A stretch of 64,000 nucleotides of DNA from Echinococcus granulosus (Eukaryota; Platyhelminthes; Cestoda; Cyclophyllidea; Taeniidae). The stretch covers positions 3,381,986-3,445,985 of the forward strand of contig NW_020170381.1 in NCBI RefSeq assembly GCF_000524195.1, given 5' to 3'. The notes below the pieces were generated by a model. The model was not told where the DNA came from, ran no database searches, and saw only the letters and a list, made by a program, of their open reading frames with translations. The position numbers and the translations under genes are program-made. This document shows positions 47,601 through 60,287 of the stretch, piece by piece. Positions within the stretch are counted from its first letter, which is position 1; the number at the start of each line of letters is the position of its first letter.

Positions 47601-49138
47601 GTCAAAAGTTCTGCAGCTATACAACCAAGACTCCATATATCGATTGGTGCCTCGTACTCACTGCCAAAGATAACTTCCGGAGCCCTGTAAAATCTTGACT
47701 GTATGTAGGCGTAAGCATTTTGCCCAATATAACAACTTGAACCAAAATCAATGACCTTTACGTTGGTGTAACCACACCGCTCCAAAAGAATATTCTCGGG
47801 CTTCAGGTCACAATGGATAACTTTGTTTCTGAAAGGCAGATATGAAAAAGGTAACTTCCAGATTAAGTATTGGTAAGTTATAAAGTGCTTATAAAGTCTG
47901 AGTGCAGTAAAGCAAAAAATAAAATTATGCACTGATTTTTTTGTCGGAATAATTTTGGGGGCTAGATGTTTAAACTCACCTATGTAGAAATTTGAGGCAA
48001 TTGAGGATACATCGAACAAACTTCCGAACCAACCTTGGAGCAAAGCCTCGGTAATTATTGCGATGTATTAACTGGAACAAATTTACGCTCAATAAGTCAA
48101 AAACCATAAATGTGCAATCCGATGTTAAAAAATGATTGTTCAAGTGGAGAAAGTTGTACTCATCATTCGCATCCTGTTGCGATAAAGCCAATAAAATTGC
48201 AATTTCTTCATCTGCGAGTTTTCTAAAGTTCGATATGTCCTTAATGCATTTCAGGGCACAAAGTTTTCCTGTTTGATTGTCCATTGCTTTGTAAACCTTT
48301 CCAAAGCTACCTCTGCCTATCTCTTGAACTATTTGATATCGATTGCCTATCACATCGCCCTTTCGGAATGCGTCATCATTCAACCGGTCATCAAAAGAAG
48401 TCTTTACATGTGTACGAGGCGCATGATGAAAATTGTCGAAAAGGGAATTATGTAATGTTGAACTACTACTGTCTTTTAGGCAATCCTGTGTAACTGACGA
48501 ATCCCCAGAAGTATTTCGAAAAGGTTTTGAATTACGCCAATGGTAGGGCCGGTTAGCATAACTGAAAGACTCTCGATGTGGTGAGTATTTGTGCAAACTA
48601 AATGCGCTTCCGGATACAGGCAAGTTTTTTGAAACTCCATAACATGGCGCACGCAGGTGTTCGTAGATTGAATCCCTTGAATGGGATAGGTGTGATGCAG
48701 ATTCCATCTCGGGCTGAGAACCTGTCCTCTTGTTGTATATGCCTCCAACGGCGTATTTAGGACTGTACTTCAATAAAGCTGAGTGGTTATTCTGATAAAC
48801 GAAAAAGGGTGTCGTATCAACAGAATGAGAGAAACGTCTTGATGTTCGTAATGCATTTCTCCAGTTGGACCCAATCTATTGTAGGAAAAAAAGTGAAAAA
48901 ACCTTATTGGAACAAATACCTTGTTTTGAGAATCGATAGGATGATTACCATAACGGGAATTCACTAAGACATCATTGCTCCAGGCACCAAGAGAGGTTTC
49001 GTAATTTCGATTCAAAGTAGCTTTAGAATAATTCGGAGGTCTTCGTGTACGATATCCGTACTTAGATAAGGTAGAGGAAGGGTTATAGCAGTTCTGTGAA
49101 ACTGGTAAGTTAACGGCTGGTACAGCAACGTAGGCCAT
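44669..49138 (-). CDS. DYRK-family dual-specificity protein kinase (class II-like)
   Basis: Complete five-exon model with matching phases: 49138-48920, 48875-47980, 47828-47599, 47343-47171 and 44932-44669, giving 593 residues. The N-terminal 250 residues are basic and Ser/Tyr-rich. The kinase domain runs from about 253 (glycine loop GRGSFG at 260-265, lysine 282 in ALK) to HPWI at 565-568. Family marks are plain: HCDLKPEN with catalytic Asp379 (Cys in place of the usual Arg), DFGSSCY at 399-405, the activation-loop YAY pair (Tyr411/Tyr413) followed by [10 protein letters not shown], and [16 protein letters not shown]. DYRKs autophosphorylate the second loop tyrosine once, then phosphorylate Ser/Thr in substrates. 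The protein is closer to DYRK2/3/4 than to DYRK1, since no His-rich or PEST tail is present. The tail after the kinase is only 25 residues long. The final coding junction spans a 2.2 kb intron, so a small extra exon there cannot be ruled out. Confidence 0.9.
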
Positions 49139-50196
49139 ATTGAGACTTCTCTGATTGCACTAGGGTCAACCCACTCGAAATCTCACCAAAAGTAACAGAG
49201 GACTGTATAAGACCAATGCACGCGGGTGCCAAGCCCCGCTGTCATGGCCAATAAAAACTGTCCGTGGGCAATTGTCAAGGTCAAAGCGAAGAATTTTAAA
49301 AGTTAAAATGCACACCAGCTTTTTAAGACTTATAAGGCAATTTATAGCAGTCGAAGTGGCACACAAACTCCACAAGTCAGTTAGAATCAGGTCATTTTTC
49401 CAAAGACTATTTTGGTGAAGAAAAATAAACTGGTTATTTTAAATAAATTATGGAAATTTTCAGACATTTCACTTATCACTCTTAACCTTCCAGTTATCAT
49501 AATTACGTTTGATTTCGAAAAAAACATTTGAATGGGATAAATTACTGCGTGGTGTTTTGATCACAGAACTTACCCTCATGTAATCCCACTCTGGCTCCCC
49601 TAGTCTCCCCGTAGTCGTAACAAGCCGAAGTAGTGCAAAAGAACACTTACTGCAAACACACGAGAGAGCCAAAATGTCACAGCTATGGCCTTCAGGAGCT
49701 CATATGCTAATGAAGTTGAATAAAATATCAAATTGCTGCACCTACATCCTGGGTGATCTCCAACGGTGGCCATGACTCGCCACCACCAGTGTACTAGGGT
49801 ATAATACTGCTCCACTGGCGTTAAAATATATCTCTACCTCCTAAAACCTATTACGAACCCCGTCATTCAGCGCTACTCCTTCAAAACCCCCTCCTTTTGA
49901 TCAAAAAGTGCTCAATGAGTATTCACTCCAACACCGATACTTGAAGAGAAAAACCATCATTGTCACGGGATTCCCACCACTCAATCACTGGCCCAAACAA
50001 TCCCTGGGTTAACCTCAACTTCGGCAGTATTTCATGATACCGCCCATGTAGTAGTGAAACCACTATTTATAAGCCGATTGTATTGATTTGCACAAAATTT
50101 ACATGGACACACTTAGATTCCCACAAAACAACGTTAGTACACGAAGATGACTCAACAAAGTCTTGCCATAATAGAATAGAAAAGCAAGTAAACAAA
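49139..50196. other. DYRK upstream / MCM8 downstream spacer
   Basis: About 1.06 kb separate the MCM8 stop codon from the DYRK ATG, both on the minus strand. It should hold the MCM8 3' untranslated region and the DYRK promoter and leader. I see no convincing TATA box, and no canonical minus-strand AATAAA stood out. Confidence 0.4.
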
Positions 50197-53100
50197 TCAG
50201 ACGAGACTGTACTGATCCACTCCACGCTTCAGGAGTGCCCCAATATTGTTCAAGTTGTCAATAAGGATGCTCAAAGTGCCGCCTGGGGTACAACGCTGGT
50301 AGAGAATGCTATCATCACCAGAGAGACCGATTTGCGCTGCGATGCCGGCGATCTCCTGAGTCGTAAAGATACGACTCGCACCCGGCCGAGAGGCTTCGCG
50401 CTAAACCATTGGCAATTAACATTGAATTCTAGTCCAAAAAAGATGAGGGAGGAATGGGGGAGCAGTCACTCACATGCAAAGCAGAAAGGAGACACTTAGT
50501 GGCTGCAACACCTGTAGCGGACGCGTTCTTGCGCTTCTTCGTTGATACGAAGCTAGCCGAAATGGCACCGTTTAAACCTGGGGACTGGGATGTGCCGTAT
50601 CCCGTCTCTAACATGAGATCACACACGTCTCGTGCGTCCTAGGGGGAATTCACAATAGAATTATTACTCATTTATGCGGCGAGTGGGTAGGTGGAGATAA
50701 GAAAAGAATTTCTTACCTGTTTAGTAATCTCTTCACGCAGTTCAGCTCGAGCTCGGGCTGATGACAAACGGATGAGCGACTCCAATTGACGAATTGTCAC
50801 CTGAAATAGGTCGTTGTCCTCTATCTTACGCTTTCGCAACTTGAGATAAAAATCGTGGATAAACTGAGCTGCCTCCTGAGTCAACCTTAGATACGTGAAA
50901 AGAGGTGTCACAGACCAGTACAGTGTAATATTGAAATAATACCCAACACCAGGTGACCAAAAATTTATGTATATTTAGGAATAGTAGGACTGCAATGACT
51001 TGCTATCACTTGCTGGGACTTCTAAAATGCGGTCGTTTATCTACACTAGCTATGCGTCAATCTATCAGTACGTTGTCTCTTATTTCAGTCTCTACCGTTT
51101 TCCTCCTATTTTGAATCCTCATTTCATGAAATGCCGTTTGATCCTAATGAATGTGATTTAAGCATGTCTGCTTTACGATCCGAGTTTGGCTCAGCCCCAA
51201 AACTTGTTGTATTGCATCTGGAGAAGGTGCGATGGCAAAATCTATTGTCCAGAGAGTATTTAAAAGGCCGATTCTGTTACGAATCGCTCAGGGAGGAGTG
51301 TATCGTATTCAAAAAATCTCCTACTCTAGGTCATTAGGAAGACTACATTAGTTAGAGACTAGGGTGTCGATAACTTTCAGTAGAGATTAAAGGGGGTGAT
51401 GAAACGGTTTGCTTACAGCTGAACCAACTGAGAAGCGAAGATTGAGATGGGTCCTGTGCCACGCATTGAAAGTCGATCGCAAGCTTTAAAGATTGCTCAT
51501 TTGTTCGCTTATTTTACATACGTTATTTGCTGCCTAAGGAATGGTGAGAAATGGGTCTAAAATTCAACCACTTCTACGGCACGCATTATTGCAACCCCAC
51601 GAGACTGCTTTGCGTGCGACAGGCTGCAGGCAGTGTTCTACTGTAAATTTTTCACTAACTAAAGGCCAAGTGGCGGTTACGGCTGAGATCTATATATCCA
51701 CTTGATTAAACCTAAGGACAAATCCACCTTCGGAAGCATCCAGGACTATTCAGTCAGCATTGGTGAGTCTTATCTCAGTTTTACAAAAAAGTACAAGACC
51801 TCGTACACAACAAAACAAAAACTGGCCTCTAAGATTTGCATTTCATGATGAGATAGGAGGAAGTGCTGTCCCATTGTCGCCTTTCATTGACATTAGCCAA
51901 TCACATGCCAAATAGACAGTTAGGGAAAAAAATTGAGGCGGAAACGAAAGTAACCAGAGCTAGGTTGTTTGCTCCTAGAGACAAAATAGTCCATAAAAGT
52001 GGGATTTGCGGCAAAATCTAGTCTCTTTAAGAATGGGTCATAAAATGCAATAGTGATTGCTAAAAGGATAGCTTGAGAGGTTTACTGTAGTTATTTAATT
52101 TTTAGTAATGGAAGAAAACAAGAACTTTGGCTGCCTTATAGTTTCACTTATTTCAAAAGCTTTCAGCACTTATTTCAGTTGATAGCTATTTGATGCCTCC
52201 GATTGCAACAAAACAAGTCTAAAAATACTCATTTTCAAAGCATTCCCAAGGATAGATAAAGGCAGCGTCAATTTGCTCTGTGGCTAAACAATTAACCAAG
52301 TGGACATACCCTATGTACACAAAAAACTGCTACTAGCATTGCATGGGTTGAACAACGACTGACCTAGGGTGAACATAGGCCCTTGCATAGGTGATGTACT
52401 TTCGAAGGAGGTGAGGAGGGATGAGTCGTCGGTTGCTAGTTCCAATGCGTAAACGGTTCTCAAGGGGCAAATTGTCGCAATTTGCACCGCTGTCAGATTC
52501 ATTCAGAGTGACAGAGAAGTTTATGGTATCGATGCCGTCCCCTTTCATACGCTGGCCCATGTGTAGCGCCAGAACGTGCTCTGATAAACGTCGGTCGAGG
52601 TTCTCGGATGGCCGATCCGGCAAAATGAAGATCAAATCGAATCTAGGGGTGAGCCAACATTTCAAAAGGTCTAGAACTCACTAGACAGTTGACATCTTAG
52701 CCACTTTGCTAGTCAAAAACCAATGTCTCTGTGTATGCGTTAGTATAAAGCTATGCCAGATTGAAAAACCAGGTAATATCCAGGATAATTGAAAACACGA
52801 ATTAACAGGAGAATACCATCAGATTTAAAACTAGCCGAATACGAAATCAGACCAGTAATCCACGCCCACGGGTTTTATCAAAGAGGAAGATAGAAATGAA
52901 AAGTTACCGTGAGATGAGAGATCTTGAAATGCGAACATTTTCGTAGATGGTCTTGGAGGAGTCGTAATGCCCAACAACAGGGTTAGCAGCAGCAAGGACA
53001 GAAGTGCGAGCTGCCAAATTGCAGACGTAGCCACCACGCGCCACAGAAACTGTCTGCTGCTCCAAGACTTCCAGAAGTGCCGCCGGATCGCAAGAGATCT

Positions 53101-55536
53101 TATCAAACTCGTCGATGCAGCAGATGCCCTGGAGGGTATCGTTTCATGGTATGTAGGCAATAAGACAGATGGAGAAAGGCGCTATCATATCTCAACCCAT
53201 TGAGGAGTGCTAAAAACTCACAGCTCATGTGCAAGTAAGAATGAACGAGAGGCTACCTGATCAGCGAGTACAAGAGCTCCTGCCTCCAGGCCGAAGGACG
53301 AATTGTCTCGACAGGCACTCACCGTCAGACCGGCAGCTGATGTGGTGTTGCCGCAAACGTAGACAGCTCGAGGCGCCACACTGGCGGCTGCCCTTAGCAA
53401 CTGACTTTTTCCAATGCCCGGATCACCTAAGATATTTAGGAAATAACATCTGACCATCAATACAACAGACTTTTGATATTGAATAATGTAAAATATGCGA
53501 ACAGTAACCGGTAACCAGATACACCCCACTCTCCTTGGAATCAGATTGAAATGGCTCGTCAAAACGGAAAATGCACTCAACAATAAAAAAGGACTAGTTA
53601 CCCACGAGGAGAACGTGTGAGGAACAACGCCGTACAAATGCATCCTCACTAATCGTCAAGGCACCAGGTGGGGCTGTTGCAATCTCTACGCTCAAGGTAT
53701 CGCTGACCCTCTCGCCCTCGTCATCCGAGGACATAGATAAGTCTGGGGACTTCTCACCGGTTTTTTGTGAAGATTGCACCCGGAGACCCCAAGAATTTGC
53801 CGATCCACCGAAAGCGGCTAGCAAAATGGCCATCTTGACAAGTTCTCGACCGCAGATTGAGGGACAGAAGGAAGTAATGAGAAGGTTGAAGAGATTTGAC
53901 TCCTCTGCAATTCCGCGAATTGCATATAGGTCACTTACTGAAAAGTGAGCATCTGAGGAATAGAAATGCGGGGATGCATTTTAGGTGCGCAGAAAAGCAG
54001 AAAACCCATGAAGCTACTGACAAGATAGGAAATATTACCCGCAATTTGGATGTCATTCACACTACTCAGGTTCTTCGCAGCAATTTCCTCGTTGGTGCAA
54101 GAATCCTGATGCCGAGTAGTGAGGCATTGTGTTACTTTGGTACAGTCACTGCCTTCGCCCGCACGGCTAAAGATTCTCGTCAGATTGTTCACGCGTAGGC
54201 AGAGGTTGAAAACATTGGTCCTACTGCCAGACGCCTCCTGTGTAGAACTGAATGGACGGCGAACCCCAGCAGAATAAAGGGAGGTAGCATCGGAGGTGGC
54301 TGAAAGGAGACTAACTATGCCGCAAACGTGGACGAAATCACCAGGTACACAGGCGTCAACAAGGTCTCGATCAACGAAACAGATGAGGTTATGTGGAACC
54401 CGGCCAGTCGTTGACTGATGGTTCGAACAATTTTCATCTTCATCAGATTCTTGTAGGAGCACTATCTGAGTAAGGGATGTATTAAAATTTGTTTAAATTC
54501 AAATAACTTGAGGAGGCATCCGATAACAAATAAGACCTACTTGCGTATCGATGACTAGTGTGGATGGTGAAGAGAAGAAAGGATAAAATATTTTTGAACG
54601 ACAACCTTTTGTCGGACACTTTGTCGGATTAACAAAACACCCGGTCTCTTCAAGCACTACAACCTGTTCACTTTCACAAAGTGCACACCGAAAGCAGAGT
54701 CTGCAACAAAGTGGTCGAATCTGTAATTCTAAAAAATGCGCAAAAGTTACAACAAGAGCTCACCGATCCAAGTCTAGCAACTGTTGCACGAAGAGAGACA
54801 AGATTTCCAAGATGATGTGCTCTCAAACTGCGCATCGGAATTAAGAGATGATGATTCACTAAACGGGCAGCTATGTAAGGCAGCTTCGCTTCCTCATTAG
54901 GACTAACTACAATAAAACCGAAGACAAACTGTGATGAATGACTCTGATAAGCAAATAAAAGTTGAAATCACTAACAAGGATCTGCATAGATACCATACAA
55001 CTTTTTGGTGGCTACCGTATGAACGGCGAGCCCAAGCGATGAGAGTAGCTGTTTGGCGTCAAACATCTGCTTGGCGTCGGGTTCAGGAGGCCAGCCAGAT
55101 ATCTCTCTTGCCAACAACGATGACGATTTAAGCGATTCAAAGTCAACGTTAATGCATGAACACTCTTCCACAGCTGTCCAATTGATTTGGGAGAATGTAG
55201 GAGTGGTATCGGGTGTCTCCGAGAGACACTCTGTTTCAATGAAGTCGACAAGAATCTGTGCAAATATGCGAGTAATCAAGGGCTTACTTTGGTATATTTT
55301 GCCGCAGTGCTGTCAGACTCAAAGGTTAACCCTGGAAAGTATAACAGCCACCCAGGATACGGGGAGGATTTAGGACATGCAGCAAGTAAAACTGGTTCCT
55401 TATTCAAAACAGATGGACCATCCAGAACCAAAGATGAATTGGTGCTCGGCCTACAAACTTGCGTAGAGTTGGAAGAGCCCCTATAGACGCCGCGACGGCG
55501 AAGACGCCAAAAGTTGCTCCTTTTGCTCGAGTTTGG
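50197..55536 (-). CDS. MCM8: MCM8, MCM-family DNA helicase
   Basis: Twelve coding exons with matching phases: 55536-55288, 55255-54994, 54906-54764, 54720-54541, 54465-54039, 53937-53602, 53426-53257, 53128-52908, 52642-52364, 50885-50717, 50638-50474 and 50400-50197. They give about 934 residues; the start codon lies in an unresolved upstream exon. Order of parts: an Arg-rich N-terminus, PYPGWLLYF, the OB/zinc-finger domain (CALC...CPTKGC), [18 protein letters not shown], the AAA+ core, and a winged helix ending [15 protein letters not shown]. The core has Walker [24 protein letters not shown], Walker B IDEFDK and the arginine finger SRFD. MCM8, unlike MCM2-7, has the GNTT-type loop and the C-terminal winged helix seen here. 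With MCM9 it forms a hexameric helicase in homologous recombination and interstrand-crosslink repair. All catalytic residues are intact. Confidence 0.93.
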
Positions 55537-56642
55537 CTTTCAATAAAAAAGCATTATTTACGGGAAGCACACATCCGGTGTATAAAATCAGTGAGCTACT
55601 GAGACTATACAAGGTTTCAACATTCAGCACACACGACCATGCAAAGACAAAACAGCATGCGAGAGCACCTGCAAACATCGGGAGCATACAAGGTGAGCAT
55701 CTTTAATACATTAGATGAGACCTCAGCGGATAATGTGCATCTGCCGCTCTCTACCAGAAAGAAACGACAGCAGCTCAGGCTGTCGGCTCATAAAGTAGCA
55801 TCCAAACCATTGCTTTTACTTTCAATGAAATCAGACTTAAATAACTAAGGGATACGCAACCATTTTGCATACAGAAAATAACTTTGAAGCAAAAAAGTTG
55901 TTTAAGACATTTGGACACCGAATGTGCACCAAATTACCCCATAATGGCTCACCATAATAAAACATCAAATACCCAGACACGATGTTTGTGTTATCGAGAC
56001 GGCAGCCAACCAAACACAAGAAGAACGGATCCATTTTAGCAGCATTAAACAAACTTGTGCATTGGAGTCCAGGGCTTAGTTGCGAGTTTATTCAGTTTAA
56101 AAATCTATTACATTAATTGGTTCTTTTAAAGAAGTGCGGGAAAGATCAGACTTTACGTCTTTTAAACTACTGATTGCTGTAGTATCTCATCACACTGTGT
56201 CAAATTTGCAATGATAATTCCAGGTAAATATTGTATACTCTGCATGTTTAAGCAAGCCATGTTTTTGACTCGAGTCCCTATGGCAGCTACCCGTATCTAC
56301 GTTGCCAAAAAAGGTCCAGTGACTTAATTTTTCTTTTAACTGTGGGTCAATCAATCCCGACACTCCAGACCACGCAGACTGTACTTCCACTCTGTGACAC
56401 AGCCCTCGTATCACGCCACCGACTTCCTGGCCGTCTTGCACACCAGCAGCACATATTCCTTTATGATACAGTGGCTTATTACACCTTTGAAAGGCCCTGG
56501 GCGCTACATCAGTTGGGGCGACATGCAGACATAGGGTCTCTTCTGCGCTGCTAATGCCAGCAGTGGGTTTGTAAATCTGTGAAAGTATTTAATGGCTTGG
56601 TCAAGAATGACTTCCACCTTCTCCAATTACCCTGACCCTACG
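55537..56642. other. MCM8 5' region / intergenic
   Basis: This stretch must contain the first exon and promoter of MCM8, which I could not fix: no in-frame ATG precedes the first exon found. A minus-strand AATAAA near 56092-56087 may serve the unidentified gene that ends at 56643. Confidence 0.35.
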
Positions 56643-59584
56643 TTATGTAAGCAGGCTATTGACATCTGAAGCGACACCAGACTTGAACAGCTTGGAAAAG
56701 CTCATTATGGAGTTGTAAACGGTACTTAGAATAACGACGTTAACTACGAGAAGTGACATTTCCACGTGCCTACCAGCTGAGCGGAACTCAAGTAGACAGG
56801 TGGGCAGGGTGCACCAGAATGGAGACAGAGCCAGGAGAGAGATGAAGAACACTGACCTCACCAAGTTGTTTCAAATCCTTTTGTATCTTCAATGGTCCCG
56901 CTTTTAGTTTAATACTCTTAGGGGCCAGAGATTGGAAACTAAATCGTCCTCATTGTAAAGCAGTACGAAGACAGTACACTCCTCCCTAACCGCGAGTTCA
57001 AAGACTAAAAGGTAACGAAAACCCAGACATCTTCTCACATATAAGAAAATTCCCCACCCTGAAGTGCAAAGTGTGATGTGATTGAGAACGCAAATTGACT
57101 GGGGAGAGTCAATGTAGTGATCCAATACTTTGATCATATTAGCCTATTCAAGCACTGCAGTCTTAGTAGACTGTACTTTTACTCCGAAACGCGGTCCTTG
57201 GGGCACGCTAATAGTCTCCCAGCTCTTCCGAGTTTTAGTAACACACATCCTTCCATGCTACTTTGGCATAGGATGAATTTGGGGCTTTACTAAATCCCAC
57301 AACTAACTTAGCATAGATTCCATTGTTCTTCGATTTCAGAATCATTCCGTAGTCACCACCCAAACGTACTGCACTGTGATTACAACTAAAAAACAGTACA
57401 AAAGACCATAGAACACCACACGTTCTAAGTTCCCTATTATTCTTTTACTCCGATGGGAAAAAAAACATCAACTGAAGACAGCGTAAAGTGCCAAATGAAC
57501 ATGAGGTATGCGCCCCGTTTCGAGATTGACTAACAAACTCAGCCTTTTGCTCACAAAGCGATTTAATGCCAGCGGTTAGGATACCTTGTCTCACTGACCC
57601 CTCGATGAACGGCAAATAGGAGTTGGCTAACTCAAATTAGCCACATTTAAATAAGGAATAGGCTAGATTTCACAATAAATGTTTCATATCGAAAGGCGAT
57701 GACTACTGCGTGACCGACATCGCTTGGTGCCTTTTTTGTTTTTATTATCGAGTATCCCTAGGCCGCTTCGATACGCATCAAAGTAGTCAGTCAAGAGTGC
57801 TACTATACTCTGAGAACCAGAAAACTCACCCAAACTGATAGCGCGCTATTTGTAAGGCTCCAGGTGGATTGTGCGTAGGCTGACGTTCGGGTCTACCGTC
57901 TGAATGCACGCACACGGACCAATCGTGAGGATAGCGACAAGGGCACGAATGCTGTGGCCCCGACGTGCCCTCAACCAGGAGAAATGGGTGACAGTGGGCG
58001 AATGACAACGGACCTAGACACGTCGTCGGTCGTGTCTGGTTATCCTCACTTGGACATGGATTCCCCTTCCCTCCCCAATCGACTTCGGAGGACAACAGCA
58101 TTTCCGAGTATGGATGCTCTCGCCAAAAGCCGTTGACTTCACGGCCCCTGACAGGGCAGTGTGAGACGACATAGCTACTTTAGTGCTGTCACCTAAACCT
58201 ACGTCGGCTGCACACCTAACTACCGAGATATGGGAGAACAACACCCAGAAAACACAAATAGATTGAGAGACCAAAAATGACTCCCAAAAGAGTCTTGAAA
58301 GACCCCCCACGAGTCTCGTATAGACCCTACAATGGCCTAGTTTCATCGGTCAAGTCTATCACCCAAAACGGCTACCAGATCATTAAAAGCCCGTTGACTT
58401 GACTTCTACATTACTCGGTATGCTTGTGTAGCTATATCATTAATTTACTGACGGAAACAATGCCAGATTAACAAACCATACTGTTTCAACACACTTCGAT
58501 GCATCTCCATCGCACTAAGTGCGTGGACAACCAACCACCCGAGAGAGAGGGGATGTACAGACATGGCGTCGGCTTATAAACGGAACAGCTATTGGTTACC
58601 ATGATACACTCAAAACTGGTTAAAACAAAGCATTACTTTCGTCAGTATCTGTAATTGAACTTGACTGACGTTTAAAATTTTCAGAAGAAAATATTTTCTT
58701 CTTTCAAAATATCTTGTTTCATAAGTTTGAGAAAGTTGAAGAGTAGGTCGGTGAACTCGAGCACAGGGAATTATTTTCAGGAAGAAAAAAGTATACCTAT
58801 TCATGCACACCACACCGTTCATTTATGGAATTCTAATCAAACGCAAGATAAAATAGAATCCTGAGTAAACCTTATACAAGTTTATTAAAACTTAAGTGGA
58901 TGGAAGAAATAACTACTTTCTGGGTTCCTAGACTGAAACGTGTATTCTCACAAAATTTTCTGCTGATAAATCACTACGTTTGATGAGATGGTATGCTGGA
59001 TCATTCTAAAATACACGAGTCATGAACTCAGTAACCTACCCGACGGGAATTGACACCACTATTGAACCGTACCTAGCACACCTCCCCACCTGTGGGAGAT
59101 TTAACTGAAACGACAGGGCCAAGACGCCACCAGAGCTCCTTTAGCCTCCCCCAAGCCAAAGTGGCATAGGATTACCTGAATTACTAACTAAAGACTATTC
59201 GCATAGCCGTAGCCCACGACGCAGAGTGAAGTACAACCTGCGGTGTGTGAAGTACCCGCGTAGCTGAGCTGGGTATTAGATCACCGCACCGCATTAATGG
59301 AACTTAAAGACCTACTACCGTACAGAATAGCAGCTACCAACTGCAGAGCGCACAAGCACTCACCATATCCACGCCTCTGAATTCACCAAAAAGAACCAAC
59401 TCAAAGGAAGACGTGACTGCTACCAGACGCGAAGTGATCACTCCAGGTAGACTTTTAGGAGGACAATAAATGCACCTCCCGGTTACCAGGATCGCTTGAG
59501 ACCCTATACGATTTATTTCTTGAGGCGGTTTTAGCATTTTGGATGTCATTAGGCATTCGATTTGAGTGGCTGTTAATGGATCAA
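56643..59584 (-). CDS. unidentified multi-exon gene, 3' part
   Basis: At least four minus-strand exons are supported. The first (59584-59364) is open from a TTAG acceptor to a GATATG|GTGAGT donor; it reads as alternating beta-strand-like sequence (RLVAVTSSFELVLFG) after CIYCPPKSLPG. The second (about 58165-57830) is Cys-rich (CPCRYPHDWSVCVHSDG) and ends TTTGG|GTGAGT in phase 2. The third (56938-56862) and fourth (56776-56643) continue in matching phase through KAGPLKIQKDLKQL and a hydrophobic VEMSLLVVNVVILSTVYNS to a stop at 56643. At least one exon between 59364 and 58165 is unresolved, as is the start. I do not recognise the family. The first exon might be WD40-like and the last could be either beta-strands or a membrane segment. 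Confidence 0.5.
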
Positions 59585-60287
59585 CTAATGGTATTAACAA
59601 AACGCTTTATTTGTTGTAAATACGTACGCAAATCGATTCGTTGGCATGAAGCAACACAATCGATGAAAAGAAGACACCTGAAATAAAAAAACACTTTATT
59701 ATAGCAAGTAAGCCGAACCACTGAAAGTAAAATACTCCAGCTTATCACTTAAAAATCATTTTTACACATGAGGCAATCAAAGAACATCCACTGTTTTAAA
59801 AGTAAACATATGGGAGCGCATTACTGATTTTAAGCAGATGTCACATGAAACATAATTTGTGTTCGCGTATACTAAACCAACTTTGTGCTAATTCATGGAA
59901 GTTCACGCATCTTCAAAATATTAAACAAAACCCACGGATTACTGAAGCTCTTGGTGGCGGAATAAACATTTGAGATGAAAATCCACGGGAATGAAGTGAA
60001 GATGTACATGAAAAACGAACTTTAAACGAAACCAACGCCCCAATATGGCAAGTACGCAGAGCCACCTAATGGGTCGCATGATGAATACTCAGTACTTCAA
60101 GAATGCTGCCCGATTACGCATGGATAAATAAAATCTATGGAAAAAAGTGTACAAACCACTTTGGTTATCATAGGGCATATTGGTGAGGATTTTCCGTGCG
60201 GTATATTGAGTAAGAAAATTAGCAAAACCCAGTCAATAAACTTTTAAAAATATACTCCAAGATGCAATTTAACTCACGATGAGGGCG
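59585..60287. other. intergenic / ZC3H14 3' flank
   Basis: AT-rich sequence. A minus-strand AATAAA at 59700-59695, about 590 nt after the ZC3H14 stop codon, is the candidate polyadenylation signal. The 5' end of the unidentified gene may begin here. Confidence 0.35.

Noticed and set aside
48284..48493. Plus-strand ORFs inside the DYRK gene
   Set aside because: They are shadows of the second DYRK exon.
58014..58346. 110-codon minus ORF with a hydrophobic stretch
   Set aside because: It overlaps, in another frame, the Cys-rich exon that ends at a strong donor and joins in phase; a separate upstream exon in this region cannot be excluded but is not supported.
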